Source of the DNA: Chloroflexota bacterium
GTDB lineage: Bacteria; Chloroflexota; Anaerolineae; SpSt-600
Reading direction: 5' to 3'
NCBI GenBank assembly: GCA_011041825.1
Contig: DRAO01000134.1
Span: 1 to 9,927, forward strand
Length of the DNA: 9,927 nt
The notes under the pieces are model-generated. The model had not been told where the DNA came from. It saw nothing but the letters and a program-made list of their open reading frames with translations, and did no database searches. The translations under genes and the position numbers were made by a program. Positions 1-5,722 of this stretch are shown piece by piece; within the stretch, counting starts at the first letter, position 1, and every line of letters begins with the position of its first letter.

Positions 1-417
1 CTCGTGGGCAGTGTACTTCTCCAAAGGCTCCCAGCGGGAGCTTAAGCGCAGGTAAAGTCCCACCAAGCCGAAGCGGATTTTGCCTGCCAGAGAGAGGTGC
101 GGAAAGCGCAGCACAGCTAGAGGGTTGTCGAAGGGGTAGATTCCCCCCTGGTACCAGATGGAAGTAATGGGGCGGGGGAAGAAGACCTTCTCGCTTAGCC
201 CTAACTCTTTTATCAAATCCAACACGGCTTGGTCGGAGGCAAACCAATGGTGGTAGAACCGCTCCAAGTGCCACTCCCACCTTTCATCCTTGAAGCCCGA
301 GGCCAGTCCCCCCACCCTTTCGGAGGCCTCAAACACCTCAACCCTGTGGCCTTTTTTGGCAAGTTCGTATGCGGCAGTCAGCCCCGTTATGCCTGCACCT
401 ATTATGCCTACTTTCAT
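1..417 (-). CDS. FAD/NAD(P)-dependent oxidoreductase, N-terminal part (amine oxidase / protoporphyrinogen oxidase-like)
   Basis: Only the first 139 residues are inside the window; the gene continues beyond the left edge. It opens with MKVGIIGAGITGLTAAYELA, a Rossmann dinucleotide-binding beta-alpha-beta unit (GxGxxG), and has an acidic residue at the end of the second strand (VEVFEAS) followed by ERVGGLAS. That is the usual FAD-binding start of flavin amine oxidases, protoporphyrinogen oxidase-like enzymes and UDP-galactopyranose mutase-like proteins. A run of aromatic and His residues (LERFYHHWF, about residues 51-59) follows. The ATG sits 8 nt after GGAGG, and that Shine-Dalgarno lies inside the last codons of the upstream queD-like gene, so translation is probably coupled. 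The substrate cannot be told from this fragment. The FAD-oxidoreductase assignment is firm; the subfamily is not. Confidence 0.85.
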   Translation of the reverse strand, partial: MKVGIIGAGITGLTAAYELAKKGHRVEVFEASERVGGLASGFKDERWEWHLERFYHHWFASDQAVLDLIKELGLSEKVFFPRPITSIWYQGGIYPFDNPLAVLRFPHLSLAGKIRFGLVGLYLRLSSRWEPLEKYTAHE

Positions 418-420
418 AGC

Positions 421-795
421 TTATGCCTCCTCGGGATAGAAAGTGACCCAGGCATCCGGTGATTCCCAAACCCTGACCCGGCTTATCTCTATTCCCGGCA
501 AGTATTTCTTTAATTCCTCATAGATGAATCTAGCTATGTTCTCAGCACTGGGGTTAATGCGGTCGAAAGGAGGGATTTCATTGAGGTTATCGTGGTCGAG
601 TCGGGAGATGATTTTCTCGTCCAGCACCTTTTTGAGCTTGGTGAAATCAAAAGCCAATCCCGTTTCGTCCAGAGTTCCGGATTTCACCGAAACAGCCACC
701 TGATAGCGATGGCCGTGAAGCTTCTCGCACTTCCCGTGATAATTCCTGAGGCTATGGGCGGCATCGAAATGCCTCAACACGGTTACTTCGTACAT
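421..795 (-). CDS. queD: 6-pyruvoyl-tetrahydropterin synthase / QueD family protein, CExxHGH (PTPS-I/III-like)
   Basis: The 124-residue protein has the T-fold PTPS (COG0720) layout. The zinc ligands are H14 (FDAAHS), H27 and H29 (LHGH), the catalytic Cys is C23, the active-site D67/H68 lie in LDHDNL, PSAENIA is present, and the pterin-anchoring Glu is E111 (VWES). QueD converts dihydroneopterin triphosphate to 6-carboxytetrahydropterin for queuosine synthesis. Here C23 is followed by E24, giving CExxHGH. Family knowledge links that motif to the PTPS-I/III subgroup, which can also cleave dihydroneopterin to 6-hydroxymethyldihydropterin in place of FolB. The next enzyme in that folate route, FolK, overlaps this gene by 44 bp. 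The ATG is 6 nt after GGAGG, inside folK. The family is certain. The symbol queD is conventional, and a folate or dual role is inferred. Confidence 0.93.
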   Translation of the reverse strand: MYEVTVLRHFDAAHSLRNYHGKCEKLHGHRYQVAVSVKSGTLDETGLAFDFTKLKKVLDEKIISRLDHDNLNEIPPFDRINPSAENIARFIYEELKKYLPGIEISRVRVWESPDAWVTFYPEEA

Positions 796-1288
796 CTGCT
801 TCCTCCATTTCCCGCCATTTCAGGACTCTGGCTTTGTCCTCAACCTCAGCCAGCAGCTCCCTCACCTTAATCCCTAACACGGGGTGCACCAAATCGGGGG
901 CGATTTCGGCCAAGGGCACCAGCACGAAGCGCCGTTCCTGGATGCGAGGATGAGGGATGGTGAGTTCGTCATCGGAATAGATCAAATCCCCGTAGAACAA
1001 GATGTCAATGTCAATGATTCTGGGCCCCCATCTCACGCTTGGGACACGGCCCATCTCTTGCTCAATCTTCTTGATAAATTGCAGGAGGGAGCGGGGAGAA
1101 AGTTCTGTAAGGCCGGAGCAAACCAGGTTTAGAAACCAGGGTTGCTCTTTATACCCCACTGGCTCGGTCTCGTAGATGGATGAAACCCGCTTTAATTCCA
1201 CCTTCCCCCGCAACCTGCTCAGGGCTTCCCTGAGGTTTGCCTCCCTCTCACCCAAGTTGGAGCCCAGCCCCAAGTAGACAAGAGCCAC
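752..1288 (-). CDS. folK: 2-amino-4-hydroxy-6-hydroxymethyldihydropteridine pyrophosphokinase (HPPK)
   Basis: HPPK transfers pyrophosphate from ATP to 6-hydroxymethyl-7,8-dihydropterin, the step before dihydropteroate synthase in folate synthesis. The HPPK signatures are the N-terminal YLGLGSNLGER, RWGPRIIDIDI with the Mg-binding DxD aspartates, and IPHPRIQERRFVLVPLAEI. I chose the GTG at 1288 because GGAGAGGAG lies just upstream at workable spacing (GAGG 5 nt before) and the protein then opens MALVYLGLGSN, as is usual for the family. The in-frame GTG at 1303 would add five residues and has no good ribosome site. The C-terminal tail of about 20 residues exceeds the usual ~160-residue HPPK core and is encoded in the overlap with the PTPS gene. 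That overlap suggests coupled translation. Confidence 0.95.
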   Translation of the reverse strand: MALVYLGLGSNLGEREANLREALSRLRGKVELKRVSSIYETEPVGYKEQPWFLNLVCSGLTELSPRSLLQFIKKIEQEMGRVPSVRWGPRIIDIDILFYGDLIYSDDELTIPHPRIQERRFVLVPLAEIAPDLVHPVLGIKVRELLAEVEDKARVLKWREMEEADVRSNRVEAFRCRP

Positions 1289-1309
1289 AATCTCCTCTCC
1301 CACTTCTTG

Positions 1310-1338
1310 TTTATAGTCTTTTGCAAAAATCTATACAA
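1310..1338 (-). promoter_or_regulatory. possible weak promoter for folK/queD
   Basis: On the minus strand TTGTAT (1338-1333) and TATAAA (1315-1310) are separated by 17 nt, at the very end of rnz. The -35 matches only three of six consensus bases, while the -10 matches five. Transcription would begin near 1303, which fits the downstream GTG at 1288 better than the one at 1303. This is inferred from sequence only and could be chance. Confidence 0.3.
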
Positions 1339-2257
1339 AAGCCGTCGCTTTCTTCACATTTATGCGGTCGAAGTCGTTAGCTACAGTGGTGTTGGGGAAG
1401 ATGGCCTTAGCTTCAGCTAGCACTTCCTTTGCCGAATAGCGCCGGGAGATGTGGGTGAGGTAGAGGTGCCGGACTTCCGCTTCCAATGCTAAGCGGGCTG
1501 CCTGGGCTGCGGTGAGGTGCCCATGCTGCTTTGCCAAGTCCTTCTCTGGCTCCAGGTAAGTGGCCTCAATCACCAATGCATCGGCCTTGTAACAAACATC
1601 TACCAAATTATGCACCGCCGCTGCATCTCCCACAAACACCAGCTTTGCCCCTGGCACCGGAGGGCCCAAGACATCATCGGGATGGATTACACGCCCATCA
1701 GGGAGGGTGATTGATTCGCCCTGGACCAAACGGCGGCGTTCAGGCCCAGCAGGGACCCCCAGAGCTTCTGCTTTATCCACCAGGAAAGGACGGCGGGGCT
1801 TTTCCTCGAAGCTAAACCCCAGGCAATCTGGCCCCCGATGGATTACGGGGAAAGCCTTCAGGACAAAGTGCTCATCTTCCATAATCACCCCTGGCTCCAG
1901 CTCCCTGTAAATTATCGAGATAGGGGGGACTTCATCCATAAATACCACCTTCATAAGCAACTGAACCCTCTGCAAGGCCCATCGCCCACCGTATATTTCC
2001 ACTTCGGAGATGGTCTCCCAGCGGGCGAAGGTGGATATAAGCCCTCCGAGGCCAAGGATGTGGTCGAGGTGCCCGTGGGTAAGCAGGATTTTGTTAAGCC
2101 TTCGGAACCCTAAGCCGCTCTTGAGCAACTGGCGCTGGGTTCCCTCCCCACAGTCTATGAGGAACCTGTAGTTCCGGTAAAGCACCATTGCTGCCGAAAG
2201 GTTCCTGCTCACCGAAGGCGCTGAAGCTGAGGTTCCCAAGAATATCAGTTCAAACAT
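1331..2257 (-). CDS. rnz: ribonuclease Z (tRNA 3'-end endonuclease)
   Basis: RNase Z is a zinc metallo-beta-lactamase-fold endonuclease that cuts tRNA precursors just after the discriminator base, leaving the end ready for CCA addition. The 308-residue length is typical of the short bacterial form. Metal-site residues are in the expected places: H61, H63, D65 and H66 in THGHLDH, H140 in FPVIHRG, D211 in VGDA, and H269 in LTHISRRY. The EAT box (231-233) and H247 in the [10 protein letters not shown] motif are also present. The usual GDT is GDA here, but the metal-binding Asp is kept. The residue 150-205 region matches the family's exosite-containing part. The start is ATG, 4 bp after the stop of the LuxR-Kelch gene, with only a weak AAGG upstream, so coupling to the upstream gene is likely. 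Confidence 0.96.
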   Translation of the reverse strand: MFELIFLGTSASAPSVSRNLSAAMVLYRNYRFLIDCGEGTQRQLLKSGLGFRRLNKILLTHGHLDHILGLGGLISTFARWETISEVEIYGGRWALQRVQLLMKVVFMDEVPPISIIYRELEPGVIMEDEHFVLKAFPVIHRGPDCLGFSFEEKPRRPFLVDKAEALGVPAGPERRRLVQGESITLPDGRVIHPDDVLGPPVPGAKLVFVGDAAAVHNLVDVCYKADALVIEATYLEPEKDLAKQHGHLTAAQAARLALEAEVRHLYLTHISRRYSAKEVLAEAKAIFPNTTVANDFDRINVKKATAFV

Positions 2258-2261
2258 AGCC

Positions 2262-3563
2262 TTACCTTACCACAGGCAGCATTATCATAAATCGAGCCTG
2301 GTACTCTTCCACCAATCCAAGGGGGCCTCCACTCCATCCTCCTATCGCATAAATTTTGTTATCCAAAGGCACAACTCCCAGATTCCTCCACTCCCCCATA
2401 ACCGGCGTCTCAAAAGGGGTCCACACATCGGCTTTGGGGTCATAGCGTTCGTTGAAGGCCAGGTAACCTTCCCAACCACCCCCTATGGCATAGAGCCAGG
2501 GACCAACCACGGCTACACCCAGCCCTCCTCGTCCCATCAACATAGGGGAGCACGCCCTCCAAGGATTCCCTTGGCCTTCAAGGGAAGGGGCGTATTCCTC
2601 CACCACAGCCAATTCCTTGGAGCCATCGTATCCCCCAACTACGTAGATTCGGTCACCTACCACGCCAGCCCCTGCAAACCCTCGGGGGGTGGGCATTGGG
2701 GTCAATTCCTCCCACCGATCAGCAGCAGGCTCGTACCTGTAAGCCTTGTTAGTATAAGATGAGCCATCCCAGCCGCCAAAGATGTACATAAAGCCTCGAT
2801 AGGCGGTGATGGCATACCCGCACAGGGGGGTGGGGAGTGGAGCCCCCTGGCTCCAGGAGTCTGTCTTGGGGTCATATATCTCCAAGACCCTGGTTACCTG
2901 CCCATCCCGGGTGTAACCTCCAGGGACATAGATTTTGCCCTCCAAAGCTACAGCCCCGACATTGCTTACCGGGAGAGGCTTAGGGGTCCTATGCGTCCAC
3001 CTGTTCTCCTCCGGGTTATAAACGCTTACCTCTCCGCTGACTGCTCCCCCTGTCTCCCCACCGATGGCATATATGAGGCCATCCAAAGCAGCAAGGGCCA
3101 GACGGGAACAAGGCGCAGGCATAGAGGACTTAACGCTCCAACGCCCGGAACTGCTCAGCAAACTGGAGCTATAACCAGCCCCCAGGTTATCGCTCAACGC
3201 TGAGGCTGGGGTAACACCTTTGAACAACGCCTCCATCCAAGGCAGAGCCACCAACAGGGTCACCACAACCAGGGCTAACGCCAGGAGGGCCTTTTTCCAG
3301 GTGGATACGGGGACATAACCCTCCGGAGGTTTTTCTACCTCCGGGATTTCCAGGGCCTCCACTGAGATCCAGCCCTCCCGTACGGCTATCATCGCAGCTT
3401 CTGTACGGGATTGGACGTCTAGCTTCTCGAAGATGTTGCGCAGGTGGACCTTAACGGTGTTAACGCTGATGTACAGCTCTCGGGCTATCTGCCGGTTGGT
3501 GGCCCCGGTGGCCACAAGCCGCAGGATTTCCTTTTCCCTCTCGCTTAAGGGGCATTGTTCCAT
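2262..3563 (-). CDS. LuxR-type HTH, single membrane helix and six-unit Kelch propeller protein
   Basis: This 433-residue protein has three parts. Residues 4-66 form a LuxR/NarL-type HTH ([33 protein letters not shown]). Residues about 90-109 form one hydrophobic helix preceded by two lysines. After a Ser-rich linker (about 118-145), residues 146-433 carry six Kelch units, whose Gly-Gly pairs are at 168, 215, 263, 310, 361 and 408, a spacing of 47-51. The last strand (about 424-431) may close the propeller. Positive-inside charge puts the HTH in the cytoplasm and the propeller outside. The layout resembles one-component membrane regulators of the ToxR/CadC kind, but with an unusual sensor; ligand and targets are unknown. 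No receiver domain is seen. It follows the tRNA terminator by only 27 nt, and I see no clear promoter of its own, so read-through is possible. rnz follows after 4 bp. Confidence 0.88.
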   Translation of the reverse strand: MEQCPLSEREKEILRLVATGATNRQIARELYISVNTVKVHLRNIFEKLDVQSRTEAAMIAVREGWISVEALEIPEVEKPPEGYVPVSTWKKALLALALVVVTLLVALPWMEALFKGVTPASALSDNLGAGYSSSLLSSSGRWSVKSSMPAPCSRLALAALDGLIYAIGGETGGAVSGEVSVYNPEENRWTHRTPKPLPVSNVGAVALEGKIYVPGGYTRDGQVTRVLEIYDPKTDSWSQGAPLPTPLCGYAITAYRGFMYIFGGWDGSSYTNKAYRYEPAADRWEELTPMPTPRGFAGAGVVGDRIYVVGGYDGSKELAVVEEYAPSLEGQGNPWRACSPMLMGRGGLGVAVVGPWLYAIGGGWEGYLAFNERYDPKADVWTPFETPVMGEWRNLGVVPLDNKIYAIGGWSGGPLGLVEEYQARFMIMLPVVR

Positions 3564-3575
3564 CGGTTCTACCCC

Positions 3576-3617
3576 AAAACAATAAGGAAAGCTGGCGGCT
3601 TGAGGAAGCCGTCAGCT
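3576..3617 (-). terminator. intrinsic terminator after the tRNA pair
   Basis: On the minus strand a hairpin at 3617-3590 has two 12-nt arms with one A-C mismatch and a CCTC loop. It is followed by a T-rich tail (TTTCCTTATTGTTTT, to 3576). It lies 13 nt after tRNA-Gln and 27 nt before the LuxR-Kelch start. The tail is interrupted by C, A and G, so it may be leaky and let some transcripts reach the downstream operon. Confidence 0.65.
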
Positions 3618-3630
3618 CACCAATTGCTAA

Positions 3631-3702
3631 TTCGGGGGCCAGGATTCGAACCTGGACCGAGGGATCCAAAGTCCCTTGTCCTGCCTATTAGACGACCCCC
3701 GA
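3631..3702 (-). tRNA. tRNA-Gln (anticodon TTG)
   Basis: The minus strand folds as a full cloverleaf. The acceptor stem TCGGGGG pairs with CCCCCGA and the discriminator is A. The D-stem is GTCT/GGAC, the anticodon stem AGGGA/TCCCT encloses loop CTTTGGA (anticodon TTG), and T-stem CCAGG/CCTGG encloses TTCGAAT. CCA is not encoded: the next bases are TTAGC. It would read CAA, and CAG by wobble. It is the second gene of a two-tRNA transcript. Confidence 0.96.
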
Positions 3703-3708
3703 ATGCAA

Positions 3709-3781
3709 TGCCGAGGCCCAGAATCGAACTGGGGACCCTGCGGTTTTCAGCCGCATGCTCTACCAACTGAGCTACCTCGGC
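3709..3781 (-). tRNA. tRNA-Phe (anticodon GAA)
   Basis: The minus strand folds as a full cloverleaf. The acceptor stem GCCGAGG pairs with CCTCGGC and the discriminator is A. The D-arm is GCTCAGTTGGTAGAGC, the anticodon stem TGCGG/CCGCA encloses loop CTGAAAA (anticodon GAA), and T-stem CCCAG/CTGGG encloses TTCGATT. CCA is not encoded. Only six bases separate it from tRNA-Gln, so the two are co-transcribed. Confidence 0.97.
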
Positions 3782-3791
3782 GGTTTTTTAA

Positions 3792-3820
3792 ATTATAACA
3801 TGAGAGCTTTGGCTGGTCAA
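3792..3820 (-). promoter_or_regulatory. near-consensus sigma-70-type promoter of the tRNA operon
   Basis: On the minus strand TTGACC (3820-3815) and a perfect TATAAT (3797-3792) are separated by exactly 17 nt. The -10 box ends 10 nt before the first base of tRNA-Phe, so the primary transcript has almost no leader. Its strength suits a stable-RNA operon. Confidence 0.85.
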
Positions 3821-3834
3821 ATTAACGTGAAACA

Positions 3835-3848
3835 AGGGTGTTGAAAAA
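3835..3848 (+). repeat. left copy of a 14-bp inverted repeat flanking the CBS gene region
   Basis: AGGGTGTTGAAAAA here is the exact reverse complement of 4581-4594. The two copies point inward and bracket about 760 bp that contains the CBS gene, its promoter and the large palindrome. The geometry is that of transposon ends, but there is no transposase and no obvious target-site duplication. The other intergenic sequence in 3782-3998 holds the tRNA promoter, an AAAAGGCCTTTT palindrome and the hairpin at 3916. Confidence 0.5.
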
Positions 3849-3915
3849 AATTGCCATTCCCATTTTATTTGATGAGCGTCCTTTGCCCGGGGCAGGTTAA
3901 AAAGGCCTTTTGAAG

Positions 3916-3958
3916 GTATTTTCTTGCACGGCGGCTTCGCCGCCGTGCAAGAAAATAC
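3916..3958 (-). terminator. perfect 20-bp-arm palindrome, likely terminator of the CBS gene
   Basis: Two perfectly complementary 20-nt arms (3916-3935 and 3939-3958) are separated by TTC. The arms are AT-rich outside and GC-rich inside (CACGGCGGC). On the minus strand it lies 40 nt after the CBS stop and is followed by CTTCAAAAGGCCTTTTT. On the plus strand it is followed by TACCCTTTTT, so it could stop transcription from either side. Its perfection and length exceed most simple terminators, so a dispersed palindromic element is an alternative reading. Confidence 0.6.
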
Positions 3959-3998
3959 TACCCTTTTTCCTTGCCCGGTTCCCGGAAGAAAATATCTC

Positions 3999-4409
3999 TC
4001 AGGCCATATACCAGACCCACCTAGGGCCCCGCATATCCCGGATTATATCAGTGGTGGAAAGGACCCCTATAGGCTCTTTGCCCCGTTCAGTATTATTGGC
4101 CACCACCACCCGGTGTATATCCCGTTCCAGCATCAACCGGGCAGCCTCTTCCACAGGAGTATCAGGGGTAACGGATATGACCTCGGGTGTCATAACATCC
4201 TTAGCCTTAAGGGAGGAGATGTCCTTGCCGTAATATGGCAGAATATCCATATGTGAGATAATTCCTTTGGCAATTCCGCTTGGGTCAGTCACAACCACAG
4301 CGTGCACATCTGTGTCAGCGATCACACGAACCACTTCCTGAAGAGGGGTCTCAGGTCTACACGAAATCACGCCTTTATGCATAATATCCTTTACAAGCTT
4401 TGCCTCCAT
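3999..4409 (-). CDS. small protein made of two CBS domains (Bateman module)
   Basis: The 136-residue protein is almost entirely a tandem CBS pair. CBS1 spans about residues 6-58 (VKDIM, VISCRPETPLQEVV, HAVVVTD, GIISHMDI). CBS2 spans about 69-126 (AKDVMTPEVISVTPDTPVEEAARLM, HRVVV, GVLSTTDIIRDM). No catalytic, membrane or DNA-binding part is attached. Such pairs usually bind adenosine nucleotides such as AMP, ATP or SAM and control a partner protein. The partner is not evident here. A strong AAGGAGG precedes the ATG by only 4 nt; GGAGGGGG gives overlapping pairings. It has its own promoter and a terminator, so it is probably monocistronic, divergent from mreB. Domain identity is sure; the role is unknown. 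Confidence 0.9.
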   Translation of the reverse strand: MEAKLVKDIMHKGVISCRPETPLQEVVRVIADTDVHAVVVTDPSGIAKGIISHMDILPYYGKDISSLKAKDVMTPEVISVTPDTPVEEAARLMLERDIHRVVVANNTERGKEPIGVLSTTDIIRDMRGPRWVWYMA

Positions 4410-4467
4410 ACCCCCTCCTTATTTGAGGAGCTATTTGATGAGAGGATACAAGCCCAACAGCTAGAAT

Positions 4468-4496
4468 ACCTTAGCACATTTATTAAGTTTCGTCAA
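4468..4496 (-). promoter_or_regulatory. promoter of the CBS-domain gene
   Basis: On the minus strand TTGACG (4496-4491) and TAAGGT (4473-4468) are 17 nt apart, with TG one base before the -10 (TGCTAAGGT) as in extended -10 promoters. Transcription would start near 4461, giving a leader of about 50 nt before the ATG at 4409. Confidence 0.6.
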
Positions 4497-4580
4497 GCCT
4501 TTGTTCACAGAGTGAGTCTGTATCAATTTAGTGGGTCGCTCTTGTGTAAATAGCTGCACGACGCAAGAACAGCGTGGCGC

Positions 4581-4594
4581 TTTTTCAACACCCT
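4581..4594 (-). repeat. right copy of the 14-bp inverted repeat
   Basis: TTTTTCAACACCCT is the reverse complement of 3835-3848. It lies just left of the mreB promoter. Directly before it AGCGTGGCGCTTTTT (4570-4585) could form a 4-bp hairpin with a T tail, a weak plus-strand stop signal insulating mreB. Nothing else recognisable lies between the CBS promoter and this site. Confidence 0.5.
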
Positions 4595-4607
4595 CCGATG
4601 GTGTTAT

Positions 4608-4637
4608 CTGGCAATAGATGCAGATTTGTGGTATAAT
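4608..4637 (+). promoter_or_regulatory. extended -10 promoter of the mre operon
   Basis: A perfect TATAAT at 4632-4637 is preceded by TGG (TGnTATAAT, an extended -10), with CTGGCA at 4608-4613 as a 4/6 -35 at 18 nt. Transcription would begin near 4644, about 23 nt before the mreB GTG, leaving room for the GAGGAG ribosome site. Confidence 0.7.
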
Positions 4638-4666
4638 GGCAACAAAATCTGGTGAGGAGATAAGAG

Positions 4667-5716
4667 GTGTTTAATCCCCTTAACTCTTTCCTGGGCTTAT
4701 TCTCCTTCGACATAGCAATTGACCTTGGCACTGCCACCACCCTTGTGGCCGTTAAGGGCAAAGGGATAATAATTAACGAACCCTCCGTGGTGGCGATAGA
4801 GAAGAAGAGCAGGAAAATCCTGGCCATCGGCTCCGAGGCCAAGGAGATGATAGGCCGTACCCCTGGTAATATCGTCGCCATAAGGCCCCTGCGGGATGGT
4901 GTTATCTCCGACTTCGATGTCACCGAAAGTATGCTCCATTATTTCATCCACAAAGTACACGAAAAGATGCTGTTTCGCATCCCGAGACCCCGGGTCATTG
5001 TGGGTATCCCCAGCGGTGTAACCGAGGTGGAGAAAAAAGCGGTCTACGATGCCGTTATGAGCGCAGGAGCCAGGGAAGCCTACCTGGTTGAAGAGCCGAT
5101 AGCTGCTGCCATAGGAGCGGAACTGCCCGTGAATGACTCGGTGGGAAGTATGATAATAGACATCGGTGGAGGCACCACCGAGATAGCAGTCCTCTCCTTG
5201 GGGGGGATAGTGCAGAGCGCCTCCATACGGGTGGCCGGGGATGAGATGGATGAGGACATCATCCAATATGCGAAGCAGAAGTACAACCTCCTCATAGGCG
5301 AGAGGATGGCCGAGCAGGCTAAGATAGCCATAGGCTCCGCTTACCCCCTGCCTCAGGAGGAAACCATAACCCTGCGAGGGCGCAACCTCATCACCGGCTT
5401 GCCTGATGAAGTGGAAGTATCCAGCGTAGAAATCCGAGAAGCCATCTCCGATTCCATCTCCACCATCATCGATGCCATCAAAGGAGTGGTAGATGAGACC
5501 CCCCCCGAATTGGTGGCTGATTTGATGGAACGGGGGATAGCCTTAGCCGGGGGTGGAGCCCTCCTCAAAGGGCTGGACCAGCGCCTTACCGATGAGTTGA
5601 AAATCACCGTGTACGTGGTCGAGGACCCCATTACCTGCGTGGTGCGAGGAGCTGCTAAAATCCTGGAATACCTGGATGTATATCACAAAGTCCTGGCGGA
5701 GTTGGGAAGGAGTTAA
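4667..5716 (+). CDS. mreB: rod-shape-determining actin homologue MreB
   Basis: MreB is the bacterial actin that forms ATP-dependent filaments on the inner face of the membrane and organises the cell-elongation machinery. The 349-residue length is normal. Actin-fold motifs are in order: phosphate-1 DLGTATT (19-25), PSGVTEVEKKAV (115-126), the catalytic Glu in VEEPIAAAIG (141-150), phosphate-2 DIGGGTTEIAV (165-175), and the adenosine motif ALAGGGALLKGL (292-303). The N-terminal MFNPLNSFLGLF before the core is hydrophobic and could help membrane attachment. The start is GTG, 7 nt after GAGGAG. It is the first gene of mreB-mreC-mreD-mrdA, and mreC begins 6 bp after its stop. Confidence 0.98.
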   Translation: MFNPLNSFLGLFSFDIAIDLGTATTLVAVKGKGIIINEPSVVAIEKKSRKILAIGSEAKEMIGRTPGNIVAIRPLRDGVISDFDVTESMLHYFIHKVHEKMLFRIPRPRVIVGIPSGVTEVEKKAVYDAVMSAGAREAYLVEEPIAAAIGAELPVNDSVGSMIIDIGGGTTEIAVLSLGGIVQSASIRVAGDEMDEDIIQYAKQKYNLLIGERMAEQAKIAIGSAYPLPQEETITLRGRNLITGLPDEVEVSSVEIREAISDSISTIIDAIKGVVDETPPELVADLMERGIALAGGGALLKGLDQRLTDELKITVYVVEDPITCVVRGAAKILEYLDVYHKVLAELGRS

Positions 5717-5722
5717 AAACCA

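Noticed and set aside
3460..3669. Minus-strand frame overlapping the LuxR-Kelch start, the terminator and tRNA-Gln
   Set aside because: It runs through a tRNA gene and a hairpin, and the HTH frame is clearly the coding one.
3709..3781. Integration site for a mobile element at the tRNA genes
   Set aside because: No integrase and no partial tRNA 3' duplication is visible in the window, and both tRNAs are intact.
3866..4442. Direct repeat TATTTGATGAG at 3866-3876 and 4432-4442 inside the inverted-repeat segment
   Set aside because: It is only 11 bp and AT-rich, with no further similarity in the flanks, so it is not convincing as a duplication.
4597..4907. Direct repeat GATGGTGTTATCT at 4597-4609 and 4895-4907
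   Set aside because: One copy encodes conserved MreB residues (DGVIS). A 13-bp match across this distance is plausibly chance, and no structure is linked to it.
4697..5266. 189-codon minus-strand open frame within mreB
   Set aside because: It is antisense to the conserved MreB core and shows composition typical of an anti-frame, so it is not a gene.
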